From: Trebouxia sp. TZW2008
Lineage: Eukaryota; Chlorophyta; Trebouxiophyceae; Trebouxiales; Trebouxiaceae
Assembly (NCBI GenBank): GCA_002118135.1
Contig: BDIU01000016.1
Coordinates: 279,661-343,660, forward strand
Length of the DNA: 64,000 bases
Reading direction: 5' to 3'
How positions within the stretch are numbered: position 1 is the first letter of the stretch; every line of letters begins with the position of its first letter. A model generated the notes under the pieces. The model was not told where the DNA came from. It saw only the letters and a list, made by a program, of their open reading frames with translations, and did no database searches. Of this stretch, positions 11,101-21,600 are shown piece by piece. The position numbers were made by a program, and so were the translations under genes.

Positions 11101-11945
11101 ATCAACCTCGTGAAAATATGCAGAAGTATGTAGTTTATTTGTGTGCGCCTGTCAACACACTGAAACTATGCAGAAGTATTAATGTCAGTCTTGTGCGCCT
11201 GTCAATAGCCTGAGAGCATGCAGAAGTATACATGTCAGTCTTGTGCATGTATAGCCTGAGAGCATGCAGAAGTATGAGGGTCAGTCTTGGGCGTCAGTAA
11301 CATAAGAGCATTCAGAAGCCAGTATTGCAGTCTGACGCCTAGCATAGGCTCTTCAACATGCACAGACCAATCAGCAAAAGTTGCAAAATCAGCTGTACAA
11401 GGCTGCTGTAGTCTGTGACATTTCTTTGACAGCCTCATTGCTCGTAGACTAATCTTGCTGAGGTGTTGCAACGACAGCCTTCAATGCGAGCCAATATGCC
11501 AGGAAACAGTGTGGAGGAGTTTGACTCAAATTGTGTGTGGAGATGGCTGACTGTACTATGCATACCTGAACAACGTGTGCACCATGCTTCTCCAATCCAG
11601 TTTGCCAGCTTTTCAGGCGTCTGGAACCATTTGGAATGGCATGCACCACAATATGCACCTGCACAGCAGCACGTTGCAGACGGTCAAGAGCAGTAGAGCT
11701 ACTGACGTGGATTTTTCTGCGATGACACATGTCGCGGATATGTAAGGCCCGTGCCAGGTCGGGTCCGACAGGTTTCGACCGCATGCTTGCACGCTGAAGT
11801 GCATGCTTGCATATTAGTAGGATGAGGTAGCAGGACTGACCCTAACGTCTGCCAAGCTGTCTGCTATTTTGGCTCTCTTGTTCTGTGTGCCGGCGCCTAG
11901 GTCCTCATGACCGTCCAACTTACGCTTGCCAGGTGACTGATTCAT
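1776..11945 (-). CDS. family X DNA polymerase, BRCT-containing, Pol mu/TdT-like
   Basis: A gap-filling polymerase of the kind used in end joining and base-excision repair in the nucleus. Exon 11841-11945 starts at ATG 11945 and carries a bipartite NLS (KRK...KRAK). Exons 11566-11658 (VHIVVHAIPNG) and 10533-10629 (VVAPEWLEECSAQGKKIDE) are the ends of a BRCT domain; its middle exon is not resolved. The 8-kDa domain is near 8306-8452 (NEPIVQALKELMKYE) and 6739-6850 (IPFCGEATAHKIWDI). The HhH exon 6190-6324 has LPGVGAKTAKIWYDLGYR, followed by 5525-5626 and 4921-5003 (thumb). Exon 4339-4429 holds GGGRRSLPSHDGDFVIT with two catalytic Asp. Exon 2550-2729 has the third Asp (RRMDLII) and LLGWTGSKQY. 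The last exon, 1776-1959, ends PHERNCP. The exons between 2730 and 4338 are not placed. The GW motif points to Pol mu/TdT rather than Pol lambda or beta. Confidence 0.88.
2870..3275. repeat. tandem duplication of about 230 bp in a polymerase intron
   Basis: Two related units (about 2870-3060 and 3105-3275) share blocks such as CTACATGTGCTGACCATCGC and GTGGTAGCAGTACCTGTCAA. No coding exon was identified in this stretch, although the palm exons missing from the polymerase model must lie between 2730 and 4338. Confidence 0.6.
6301..6585 (-). repeat. 46-bp array of acceptor plus exon start
   Basis: The real HhH exon begins at 6324 with TGCAG then GGCCAATGA. Upstream on the minus strand the same junction recurs near 6370, 6418, 6464, 6511 and 6550. 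Each copy has AATGCAG or a near variant, followed by about 25 nt of the exon start (GGCCAATGA...GACTCATCAGG). The regular spacing and conserved AG suggest recent duplication. Confidence 0.85.
6740..7580 (-). repeat. tandem copies of the polymerase 8-kDa/HhH exon
   Basis: The best copy (about 6739-6850) encodes DDSLQPDEIPFCGEATAHKI and ends in a GTAAGAAAG donor. Related copies lie near 7150-7240, 7315-7405 (DSLQPDEIPICGEATAHKV) and 7480-7580, and a more decayed one near 6960-7045. The copy at 7315-7405 keeps its frame and could be an alternative exon; others have lost the frame. Confidence 0.75.
8190..8266. repeat. (CAATG)n pentanucleotide microsatellite
   Basis: About 15 uninterrupted TGCAA/CAATG units inside a polymerase intron, preceded by imperfect related units from about 8100. 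The open frames it creates on both strands are repeat artefacts. Confidence 0.95.
8270..8800 (-). repeat. three tandem copies of the 8-kDa domain exon
   Basis: The copy at about 8306-8460 keeps the frame (SEDVSKRIGNEPIVQALKEL) and has a GTACAG acceptor. The copy at about 8480-8630 has in-frame stops. The copy at about 8650-8800 again keeps the frame (VSKRVGNAPIVQALKELMKY). Two intact versions of one exon suggest either alternative exons or very recent duplication. Confidence 0.8.
8945..9870 (-). repeat. linker-exon arrays of the polymerase gene
   Basis: Two arrays abut. At 9388-9870 four units of about 133 bp each start with a GCAG acceptor and AGA(C/T)(T/G)AGTGAAGAGGA, encoding SEEET.VQG..G.A.TD. 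The most 3' unit continues into PGRMYKYRRWLGHWKPEYNQ. At 8945-9360 that second half is itself repeated near 9282-9360, 9122-9190 and 8958-9030. The last of these has a TGA after YKHR. Confidence 0.8.
10111..10142. repeat. C-rich low-complexity tract
   Basis: A run of CCACC/CCCCC in a polymerase intron, followed by TTGATTGATTGATT-like short repeats. No function inferred. Confidence 0.6.
10348..10462 (+). mobile_element. SINE-like dispersed repeat, copy 1
   Basis: Shares about 80 bp of close similarity with 40065-40169: GGTTGGAGACAGTTGATTGC, then GGGCCTGCTGAGCCTG, then CAGAATGAAT-like 3' sequence. AAGGTGA flanks it at 10341-10347 and 10463-10469, consistent with a 7-bp target-site duplication. 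No open frame and no clear tRNA A/B boxes were seen, so SINE is a working label. Confidence 0.55.
10855..11290. repeat. minisatellite of about 58 bp in a BRCT intron
   Basis: About seven imperfect units built on GTCAGTCTTGTGCGCCTATC, AACAGCCTGAGAGCATGCAG and AAGTATG. It lies between the exons for the two ends of the BRCT domain. The missing middle BRCT exon may be the source of the unit, but I could not show that. Confidence 0.75.
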
Positions 11946-11971
11946 GTGTTTTGCTCCTCAAAGTAGAACAT
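11942..11971 (-). promoter_or_regulatory. short uORF overlapping the polymerase start
   Basis: An ATG at 11971 opens a nine-codon frame (MFYFEEQNT) whose TGA overlaps the polymerase ATG at 11945 as ATGA. In the mRNA this would be an upstream ORF in a termination-reinitiation arrangement. The same frame is open upstream for about 100 codons with no other ATG, so it might instead be the end of an unrecognised exon. Confidence 0.35.
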
Positions 11972-12681
11972 CGCCCGTCTTTGTGCAAGAGCTTCACGCT
12001 CGGGTCTGTCCACAGCCTTTTGAAGCACAGGCAGCAATTTGCGTTTCAAGTGCTGCCATGAAACATCGCTGACCCCGGTCAAACTTGCTGTCACGGTTTG
12101 AACCAACAGGCAGGCATCTTGCCAACTTCTTGGACAACTTCGTTCATGGAAAGGTTGAGTGCTTGATGATAGGGTGGTAAGGGGTGCGCGCGTGTCTGTA
12201 ACAGGCTTATTTTGCGTACCAGTGTTTCTTGACAGACAACCAAGCTACTGAGAAATATCTGGTGACTTTCAAGGCACTTGTAAAGTGATACAGCTACAAG
12301 ATCTACTACTCATTCTGTGCTAGTACAAGTCGAAACTGAAGAACAGTGTAACATAGTATGGAGTTGACAGGAGGTCTCTAAGTCCAGATCCAAGTTTACA
12401 GGATTCTGACAGGCTTCAGCAACAACTAAGACTGTAGCTACTAATTAGTAATGGTGACTCAACAAGAATAGCTGCCTCCTGCATGCATCTATCTCAGATG
12501 TTGATGCAGACCAGAATCAAACTCATGAATTTGCATGGCAAGGAGCAAACATCAAGGATCAATCGTTGGTTTGCCTGAATGTATTGTGTATTCTTAGCGC
12601 ATCATGACGTTGCAAACCTGCTGCTATGCTAGTTACTTGCCCAAAACATGATGCAGCCAGTTGCTTCATGCTAGGCGACTG
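11972..12681. other. polymerase 5' region and MYB 3' flank
   Basis: An open minus-strand frame runs from about 12250 to 11942 (including LLPVLQKAVDRPEREALAQ) but lacks an upstream ATG. It may be an unassigned exon or 5' UTR. From 12250 to 12681 nothing coding was seen; this should be the 3' UTR and flank of the MYB gene. Confidence 0.4.
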
Positions 12682-15600
12682 CTACAAGTTTTCCAACATG
12701 GCATGAAGCTTCATACGGCGAGCTGCACTCCTGCCTTGCCAACCATCAGAATCAAACTTGCCGCTGTCATATCTTTCCATATCCGCAGACACTCTCGCTC
12801 CATTTGAGCCAATTGATGGGGTTGCTACATTTGCCTCCAAATTCTCGTGACCACGCCTAGGCTGATGCGGAATATACTTGTCAAACTGAGTGCCTGAGGC
12901 AACCTCACCGAGATTTGAGGCAGCTTCCGCCAAGCTTGAGGTCTCCTGCCTGCCCATTGTCATCTCGTCAAATGCAATGCATGCGCTGTTCTCCTTGTCA
13001 GTCAGGCAGCGTTCTGGCTCCAATTTGGCTCTGGCGGCCACTGCTCCCGCCAAAAGCTGAGCTACCTCCTGAGAAGCTGGGGACTGGTTTCCCGCCAACA
13101 AGTCAGGCTGGATTTGCGCTGGATCAGTAGCCTGACTTGGCTGCTCAGCATTGTTCAAGATTGATATTGATGCTGACTCAGCATTGTCAGCCATCTGCTT
13201 TGCTTCTGACATAACCTGAGCACCAGCTATGGCCCCTGGAATCTGAAACGAGCGTCTGTCTGTGTGATAGACTGTGCCAGGCGGCGGCGTCTGAGCAGCT
13301 GTGGCATTGCCTGTTGAGGCGACGCCCAGTGAAGAAGCAGTAGGGGACCCAGTCAAGCACAGTGGCTGGATTTGCAGCTGATGAGCCGTGCTGGCAGCAC
13401 CGCTGAAAGCAGTGTTGGCTGCTTCGCTGCTGTTGCCAAAGCTATGCTGCTGGCGGGCTGCAATGTAGTGCTGCAGGCTGCTTTTGGCTGCGTCATCTGC
13501 AAGCAATCAATCAATCAATCAATTGTTCAATCAATTGTTCAATCAATCAATCAATCAATCAGTCAGTCAGCCAATCAGTCAGTAAGTCAGGCAGGCAGGC
13601 AGTCAGTCAATCAGGCAATCAATGTTCAATGGCACAGAGACAGACTAGAGAGTCATACAGATGGTGGCAGTGTATGTCAATATAGGTCTACTGCATGTAA
13701 CAGCCAAAAGCCAAGCTGACTCACAACTGAAGCATGTATAGAAGCAATGCACTTCTGCAAAGTAGCATACCCAGTACACCAGCCATGCGCATCAACACGG
13801 CAGAATACACAGTGTGGAAGCTATGCACATGTACAGCATACAGAGCATGAAAGCTGTGGGTCTTTTATGAGGCAGTATACACCGTACGAAAGTTATGCTG
13901 TCATGTCTGCAACTTTGCACGTGCATGCAGTCACCACCTGATTGTGCACATGCATGTTGTTATTGGCAAATATTGAAGCTATGCAACTGTACCTGCATCT
14001 CTGGCATGAGCCAAGCCACTGCCCATTCGCATCTTCTTCAGAGGGCTGCCCACATCCTGCCCTGCATCACCGGCCCCGCTGCCCTGCCCTTCCAGCTCTG
14101 CACAACACATCATGTCTTTGTCAGCAACATAACTTTGACAAGAAATAGTGTTCTGGTGCTTCTTCTTCTTCTTCAAAGGGCTTCCCACGTCCTGCCCTGC
14201 ATCCCTGCCCCCACTGCCCTGCCCTTCCAGCTCTGCAAAGCGCATCTTGACGTTCTCAGTGATGTCGACATTCTGCTTCTGCACGTTGTAGCTGCCCCAA
14301 GCTGAGTCAGGTGCGCTGGTTTTGGTTCACACGTCAAGGTTGCTTCAGCCCTTGTATAGTGTATCGGCGTTTTGCGTCCTGTAGACATTTGCAAATTTGC
14401 CCAAAGTTGACATCTTTGTGCCGCACGACACGTCATGTGTGAGTGTGTGTTCACATCTCAAGAGTTTATGGTGCACACCTACAAGGGCAGGGCAGTGGGA
14501 GCGGGGTGCAGGGCAAACTGGGGCAGCCCTGCCCTCAAGAAGAAGATACAGAAGAAAGTTTCAGGTAAAGGCATGACGTCCACAAAGAACATGATGTGCT
14601 TGCAGAACTGGAAGGAATCTAGGACACAGTCACAGTCAAGTGAGCAAGGCTAAGCATCCACAGCATGCAAAGCGCTGACAGCTGAAACAGATTCGGAAAT
14701 GCACACACAGTCACACCTGAACTTTCACAATTTGTGGCACACTTGGGTCCGATATCCACAGCACAAAAAGTGCTGCTTATACAACAGCTCAAGCAAGCCT
14801 TGGGTCACGATTACACAGGCGTATCTGAAACACTGTTGAGGCACAGTCAAGTCAAACGCCACAAGTCATACCTGACACATTCTGTGGCACAGTCAGGGGA
14901 GCAAGGCCCATTCCCAAAGGCCCTGTCCCTTTCAGGGCTTGGTCTACGTTGAGCCTGCGTGCCACGGTGTGCCTGGCAGTGGCCCTTTCGCCTCCCCCTA
15001 GCCTTGATGGCGTCCACCCTGCATGCACAGTAAGGTTGATCAGTTGATTGCTGTATGGACTGAGTCATGCATGTGTTCATCCAATGACAGCTGCTTGTTC
15101 TGTGTTGAGCCTGCACGCCATAGTGTGCCGGGTAGTGGCCCTTTCACCTCCCCATAGCCTTGAAGGTGTCCACCCTGCATATGGGCTACTGTCATCAGCT
15201 AATTGGTGCATGTACTGGCTCATGCATGCATTTATCCAGTGACAGATGCTTGATACATGTTGAGCCTACATGCCACAGTGTGCCTTGCAGTGACCCTTTC
15301 ATCTTCCTCTAGCCTTTGATGGCATACACCCTGCACACACGATGTTATGCTGAGGCGACTTGGTGCATCATTATGCCACTGAGAGGTTGGTAAACTGACT
15401 GATGCATTGATTGATCCCCATTGAGCCTGCACGTGACGTTTTGCCTGGCAGTGCCCTTTTCACCTCCCCATAGCCTTGAAGGTGTCCACACTGCATAGAC
15501 AATGGTGTTGATCAGCTAATTGGTAAATGTACTGACTCATGCATGCATTTCTCCAGGGACAGTTGCTTGATCCATGTTGAGCCTGCATGCCACAGTTGCC

Positions 15601-18600
15601 TGGTCAGTGATCTGGTAGATGCGTGGGTGGGTGTGCAGGTGATTGGTCACTTTTTTGGGTGAGGCATTGTTGATTTGTGGCTTGGCGTAAGAACAGGAAC
15701 ATGATCACGTGTGAAATGCAACACGGTGACTTCTCTTTGTAACGACTGCTCTGATTCCCAAGAAAACAATCCTTATATTGAAGTGCCCTTACTCAGATGT
15801 GCCACTGCAGTCGAAGTGCAGTGATTACCAAATGCATTGTCCTTACATAAAGGATGTCCTTACAAAGCGAAGTCCATGTACAGTGAGGGTTGCCTGCATG
15901 AGGCAAGCATGTGCAGACTGCAAACAAGTCTTGCAATAGCAGCAAAACAGAACCCACCTTGGCTGGTGGGGGGTGCGGTCTGGGGGTCAGCCCTGGGATG
16001 CGCCAGCTTCCTGGACCAGTCCGGCGTGACTAACCCCTGGAAGGAGCTGGGGCTTCTCAGGAAGGTGTCACTGTCAGGAGCCTGAGGCGACTGCATGCAC
16101 AAACTTGTATAAGAAGAAGAGGAGGAGAAAGAGCCTGTTAAGCCTGCTTTGAGAATTTGGCTGTTCAAGACTTGAGGGTCACTTGGGCATGAGAGCATGA
16201 AGACAAATCAATTTATGCTGCAGTGTACACACTGCTTTTGATGAGAATGCTGATGCGGCAGGGTTGTGCCCAACATCTGTACAGTGACTTCTCTTTGTAA
16301 CGACTGCTTTGGTTCCCAAGAAAGCTGTCCTTACATCAAATTGTCTTTAATCGGAGGTGTTGCTGCAGTCAGAATGGAGTGATTGGTTACCAATTGCGCG
16401 TTCCTTACATCAAGAATGTCCTTACTTTGAGTGTACTTACAAAGAGAAGGTACTGTATACTTGCAGAATGGCAACATGCAGACAGAAGCCAAGCATTTTC
16501 ACTCTGAATGGTCTCACAACGTATGTCCATACAAAGTCATGGACACATTTGTTTCAACTTATAGGTCCTTGCCTACGTCCTTTGTCACTCGTAAATGCAG
16601 TTTAATCTTCTCATGCAAGATCTTGTGCTTTCAGAACATGTGCATTGCGACATACCTGTAGCATAGTCATGATTGGGACAGAGGGCGATCTGGCCTCAGG
16701 CCAGGGCCCGGGCCCAGGGCTGATCCCGGCTAATCTGGAGACTGATCTTGGGGTCTGAGGAGTGGACAAGCCAGCTGGCAATTCTGCCACCATGGTTCTG
16801 CCCTTAGGGTCCTTGTAGGGTCTGCGGGCAATAGGGCTGAACAGGGTTGGCTGACTAGGGGCAGAAGCCACCAGGGCATCTGCCTGTAAATGCCCTTGCT
16901 CCCCTGCCCCTTCCCCTTCGTCTTCTTCTACCCCTGCACCTACATAAGGGTCCTCGACACAATTATGCTCTTTTAAAGCACTCACATGATGTTGTAAAAG
17001 CATTTTCTGACCTCCCTGGTACGCAACGGCTTTGATCGTCCATCTCGGCATGGCTTATGCAGCTTGAGTAGATAGTTCGACAGTTTTGCAAGCTGTACGC
17101 AAGTTGTGGGCATGATATTGATTTGTGGCGGGAATGCTTGTTGGGCAGACGGTGGGGTCAGGTATAAGTGGCAAAGTGATTTAGGCAAAAGTTGACTCTG
17201 GCTTGATTGGGAGGCTCACAGGACAGAAGCTGTATGCACCCTGTGATTACTGTGTTGTGGGGTTTCACTTACACAATGTTGATTCTGATCCTTTAGGTGC
17301 GATGCATGCATGCAAAGCATCAATGATGGGCATGGTAGCAGGGCAGAGCTTTTGTGTTGATTGGCGTAGTCTTCCCAACTGCATGCATCAAGCTGGTGAG
17401 GTCAGAGAGAGCTGACATGCATTGTGGTCAAGACAGAATTGATCAGAATTGGCTTTGTATGTCCAATTTTTGGAAGCACGAGCTGGATGGAGATTGACAA
17501 TCAAATTTGCCACGGCATCGCCATTCCCACAGCATGTCCTGCTGACCAGGCAACTTTGAAAGCGCGAACAAGTGAGCAAGTGCTCTTAGACAAGAACATG
17601 GTTAGCGCAAAGAGGCTCAGTGTTCAAGTGGCAAATGACAAGAATGAGGTCAATGACAAAAACATGCTTAGTGACAACAGACAGGGTAAAAAGTCAGATT
17701 GCGCATACTGATCCAAAGCAAACTGCTGCTCCTTGTCTGTATAGTGATCTCTTGATATAAGGACACTCGACTTCAGAACATTCTTGATGTAAGGACAATG
17801 CAACTGGAGTCTGGCTACAGTGATGCTTCTGAGTAAGGATTTGCCAATGTAGGGACACATTGCTTTGGTAAACAATGCAGTCGTTATGTCAAGAGATTGG
17901 TGTACCTATGTTGCTGGCTGCGCTACTATTGTGACGCAAGGGAGAGAAGGGAATCTGGATCTTGCGAGAGCTATTTGGGGGATCCAAGCCCCACTTTCTA
18001 TCCCTAACCCGTCTACAGAAACACAAAAAGTGACTTAGCTGAACAAGCAGTATCCGTCAGGTGCAATGTGCCAGGCGCAGTGAGTCCTCTGACTGCAGCA
18101 AGAATCTGTGTGTCGCTCAACGATGCTTGTTGTGGACGCAGGTGTGCATTGCAATGACTCAGCGCTTGAGCGTTGGTGCTGAGCTGATGAGCACAATACA
18201 GCAGCAGAAGTGGGAGCGGAAAGCAACAACGGAGGAAGCCAAGGTGAAAAACCCTGCATCACGTGACATGCATGCTGCAGTTTACAACTGACAACACAAG
18301 AAAAGAAGTGAACAAAATGCACAGTTGGCATAGCCATGAACAGGCCACATGTCAAGCGATATGTAGAATGCAAGGGGGAGGTGAAGAGAATTGGAGGGGT
18401 GGGGGTCAGGGAGGAGGTAAAGAAGGGATCCCATACCTGATGGGTGAGGGGGAGGCCTTCAGGGCCGTCAGGATCTGGCCAGCTTCTATGTCAGCTTCCT
18501 CAACATCATCAAGGTTGCCGCTGCCGCTGAAGTTGGCAGAGCCTGAAGGGCCGGCATTGCTGCCCACTGCAGAATCTGCACACCAAAATTTCCAGCTTTT

Positions 18601-21600
18601 GCAAAGAAAAAATGTCAGTTCAATTTCTGTGGACTGAACCACCAATTCCATTGCTGCTGAAGTTGGCAGAGTCTGAAGGACCCAGATTGCTACCCACAGC
18701 AGAGTTTGCAAATCAGCCCCTTCTCAGCTTGTGCAAAAACTCTTACTAAATCATGAGTGTCCATTTGAGTCAGTAAAAGCATTGACCACACTGCAGCTAA
18801 TGTTGAAGGGCCAGCATGACTGCCCACCGCAGAATCTGCAGGGCAATTTTTTGCGTGTCTTCTGAAAGTCTTGCTTAGAAGTATGATTTCAGGTGCCCGT
18901 CTTGACGTCAGTGAACTGGGTCATTGATCACAATGCTGCTACCCCTGCAGTTGGTAGAGCCTGAAGAGTCAGCACTGTGGACCACTACAGGATTTGCAAG
19001 AAATCTCTCGAACAAGGATGTTTACTTCAAAGCAGCATGTTCATAAAATTGTCGTTTAAGCAGAAAGATGCATTGACAAGCAGGCAGTACTGCCCTTGCC
19101 TGGTAACTGGATTGCACATGAAAATATGTGTACAGTCTTTGGGCTATCATAGTGGGAGTGTGCAGTGCAGTGTGGCACAGCGCGACACTTCAGACACTGT
19201 GTGTACATCAAATTAAAGATTGCTTTGGGTACCAAGAAAGTTGTCTTTACATCAGATTGTCCTTACTCAGAGGGACTACGGCACTCAGAATGCAGCGATT
19301 GATTACCAATGGCAGTGACCCTACATTGAGACTGTCCTTATATCAAGTGTCCTTACAAAGAAACTTCACTATACCAGATGAGCAGGAAAAGGCAAGTGAA
19401 ATACTAGCAAAGTTACCTGGGCTATCGTTGTGGGGGTGCATGGTGCGGCGGGCAAAGTGGCGGGTCATGATGCAATGTATGTGCAAGTGCACTCTGATGT
19501 CCGGGAAGGGTGCTGAGTCTGCGCAATGTAAACACAACTTGATACTGCATGTATCACCTGGGCTGTCATAGTGGGGGTGGGTGGTGCGGCAGGCAGAGCG
19601 GCGGGTCAAGGTGCGGCTGAAGCTGCTAGCCTGACTCATCCTGCGACCACTGCTGCCTGTCCTGCTAACCGCCCTACCCCTGCAATTATGTATAAGTGCT
19701 GAAATCACAAAGCAGAAGACTGTACCAGAAGAATCAGAAGAAAATTCTACAAGAAGAAGCATGGAAATTCAAAAGGTTCCCCTGATTTGGAGAGGAAGCT
19801 GCTAGGCTGACTCATCCTGCGCCCACTGCTGCCTGTCCTGCTAATTGCTCTGCCCCTGCAGCCATGGATAGAGGCTAAACTCACAAAGAAGAAGATTCTA
19901 CCAGATGAAGACTCCACCAGAAGAAGATTATACAAGAAGAAGAATCCACTTGCAAAAGATTCCCTTGGTTTTGAGAGGAAGCTGCTAGCCTGACTCATCC
20001 TGCGCCCACTGCTGCCTGTCCTGCTAATCGCCCTGCCCCTGCAGCCATGGATAGACGCTAAACTCACAAAGAAGAAGATTCTGACAAATGAAGACTCCAC
20101 CAGAAGAAGATTATACCAGAAGAAGAATCCACATGCAAAAGATTCCCTTGGCTTGAAGAGGAAGCTGCCAGCCTGACTCATCCTGCGCCCACTGCTGCCT
20201 GTCCTGCTGACCGCCCTGCCCCTGCAACCATGTATAGGTGCTGAAGTCAAGAGGAAAAGATTCCATCAAAAAAGGACTTCTGTAAGAAGAAGATTCCAAA
20301 TGGGAGACGGTCCCATGAGGAGAAGATTCAGAGGACCTGGCCTGACTCATCCGGCGTCCACTGCTGCCTGGCTTGCTATCAGCCCCGCCCCTGCAATAAG
20401 GTTGTGCAAATGTTATGGTATCATCAGGAAGCAGAGTATGTTTGCCCAAACGCAATGCAATGCAATCATATCATGGACTGGTATGATGCCATAGTCACAG
20501 GCTGTTTCTGGGCTTTAGAGACTCTTGATGTGACTTTGTTCTTATGTGCTGAGACTGTGCCTCCAGCAAACTGAGCAAATGCACAGTGTACAGAATGTAC
20601 AGACACATTCTGATGTACAGAGAAGAAGAAGCAGAAGAATGTAATCCCACCTAGAAGCCCTGGGGGTGACAGCATGCTCCCCAGATGACTCATACTCGTC
20701 ATCAGCAGCTTCTCCCCAGCAGTGAGCTTCTTCTTCCTCTTCTGACAAGTCCACATCAGAGGTGTACTCATCCTGATACGCGGTGCCGTCATCTGACCAT
20801 GACTCATCCTGCCGCTGCTGCCGCTGCTTTGCTGGCGTTTTGCCGCCATTTTTGGCCCCTCCTCCCACCTGAAACCACCTGCAAATGCAATTTTTGGCAC
20901 TGTCATACTGCAGAAGCAATGTAGTGCTGGAAGTCAGATGAAGCAATGTCATTCCAAACTTTCCATCATACTGCTGAAGCAATGTAGTGCGTCAGCTGTG
21001 TGAGCAGCCATTTGATTGTATTCTCAACCTTTGCTCAAGCAAAAGGCAGAAAGATCCAAGATCTCAAGCGCTATACCCTCCCTGACTCCCCCTCAAAACG
21101 AAACTTCAACAGTGTCCCTTACTGCGGTTTTGTAATTTATCAAACATAACACAAACCCTACAGCTCCAACCACCATGCTTTCCTAGAACCCTGGGTGCCT
21201 GCTGAGAGATGGCCAGGGACTGGGCTCACCTCAAAATGCTGCTCCACTGACTACTATAGATCAAAAGATTGATCATGCAGCCTTGCATCTTTTTCTGCCG
21301 TTTATTTTTTGAAGGAACATCATTTTCAAGAACCCTGCTTGCCCGTAGGTAATGTGCTTCAATGCTATAGGGACTGGGCTCACCTTGCTGTGCACTGCTG
21401 TGCAGTCCTGCCAGACAGACTATGTGCAATATCACTCAACATCAGAAAGACCCTGAAGATCCAAGATAGGGTTTGTGCAGTCCTGCTTGCTCATATCCAA
21501 TGTGAAAAGACAGTAAAATCTGAGCCCACCTTGCTCTGCACTGCTGTGCAGTCCTGCCAGGCAGGCTGCGTGCAATGCTGCTCCATTGACTGCCATAGAT

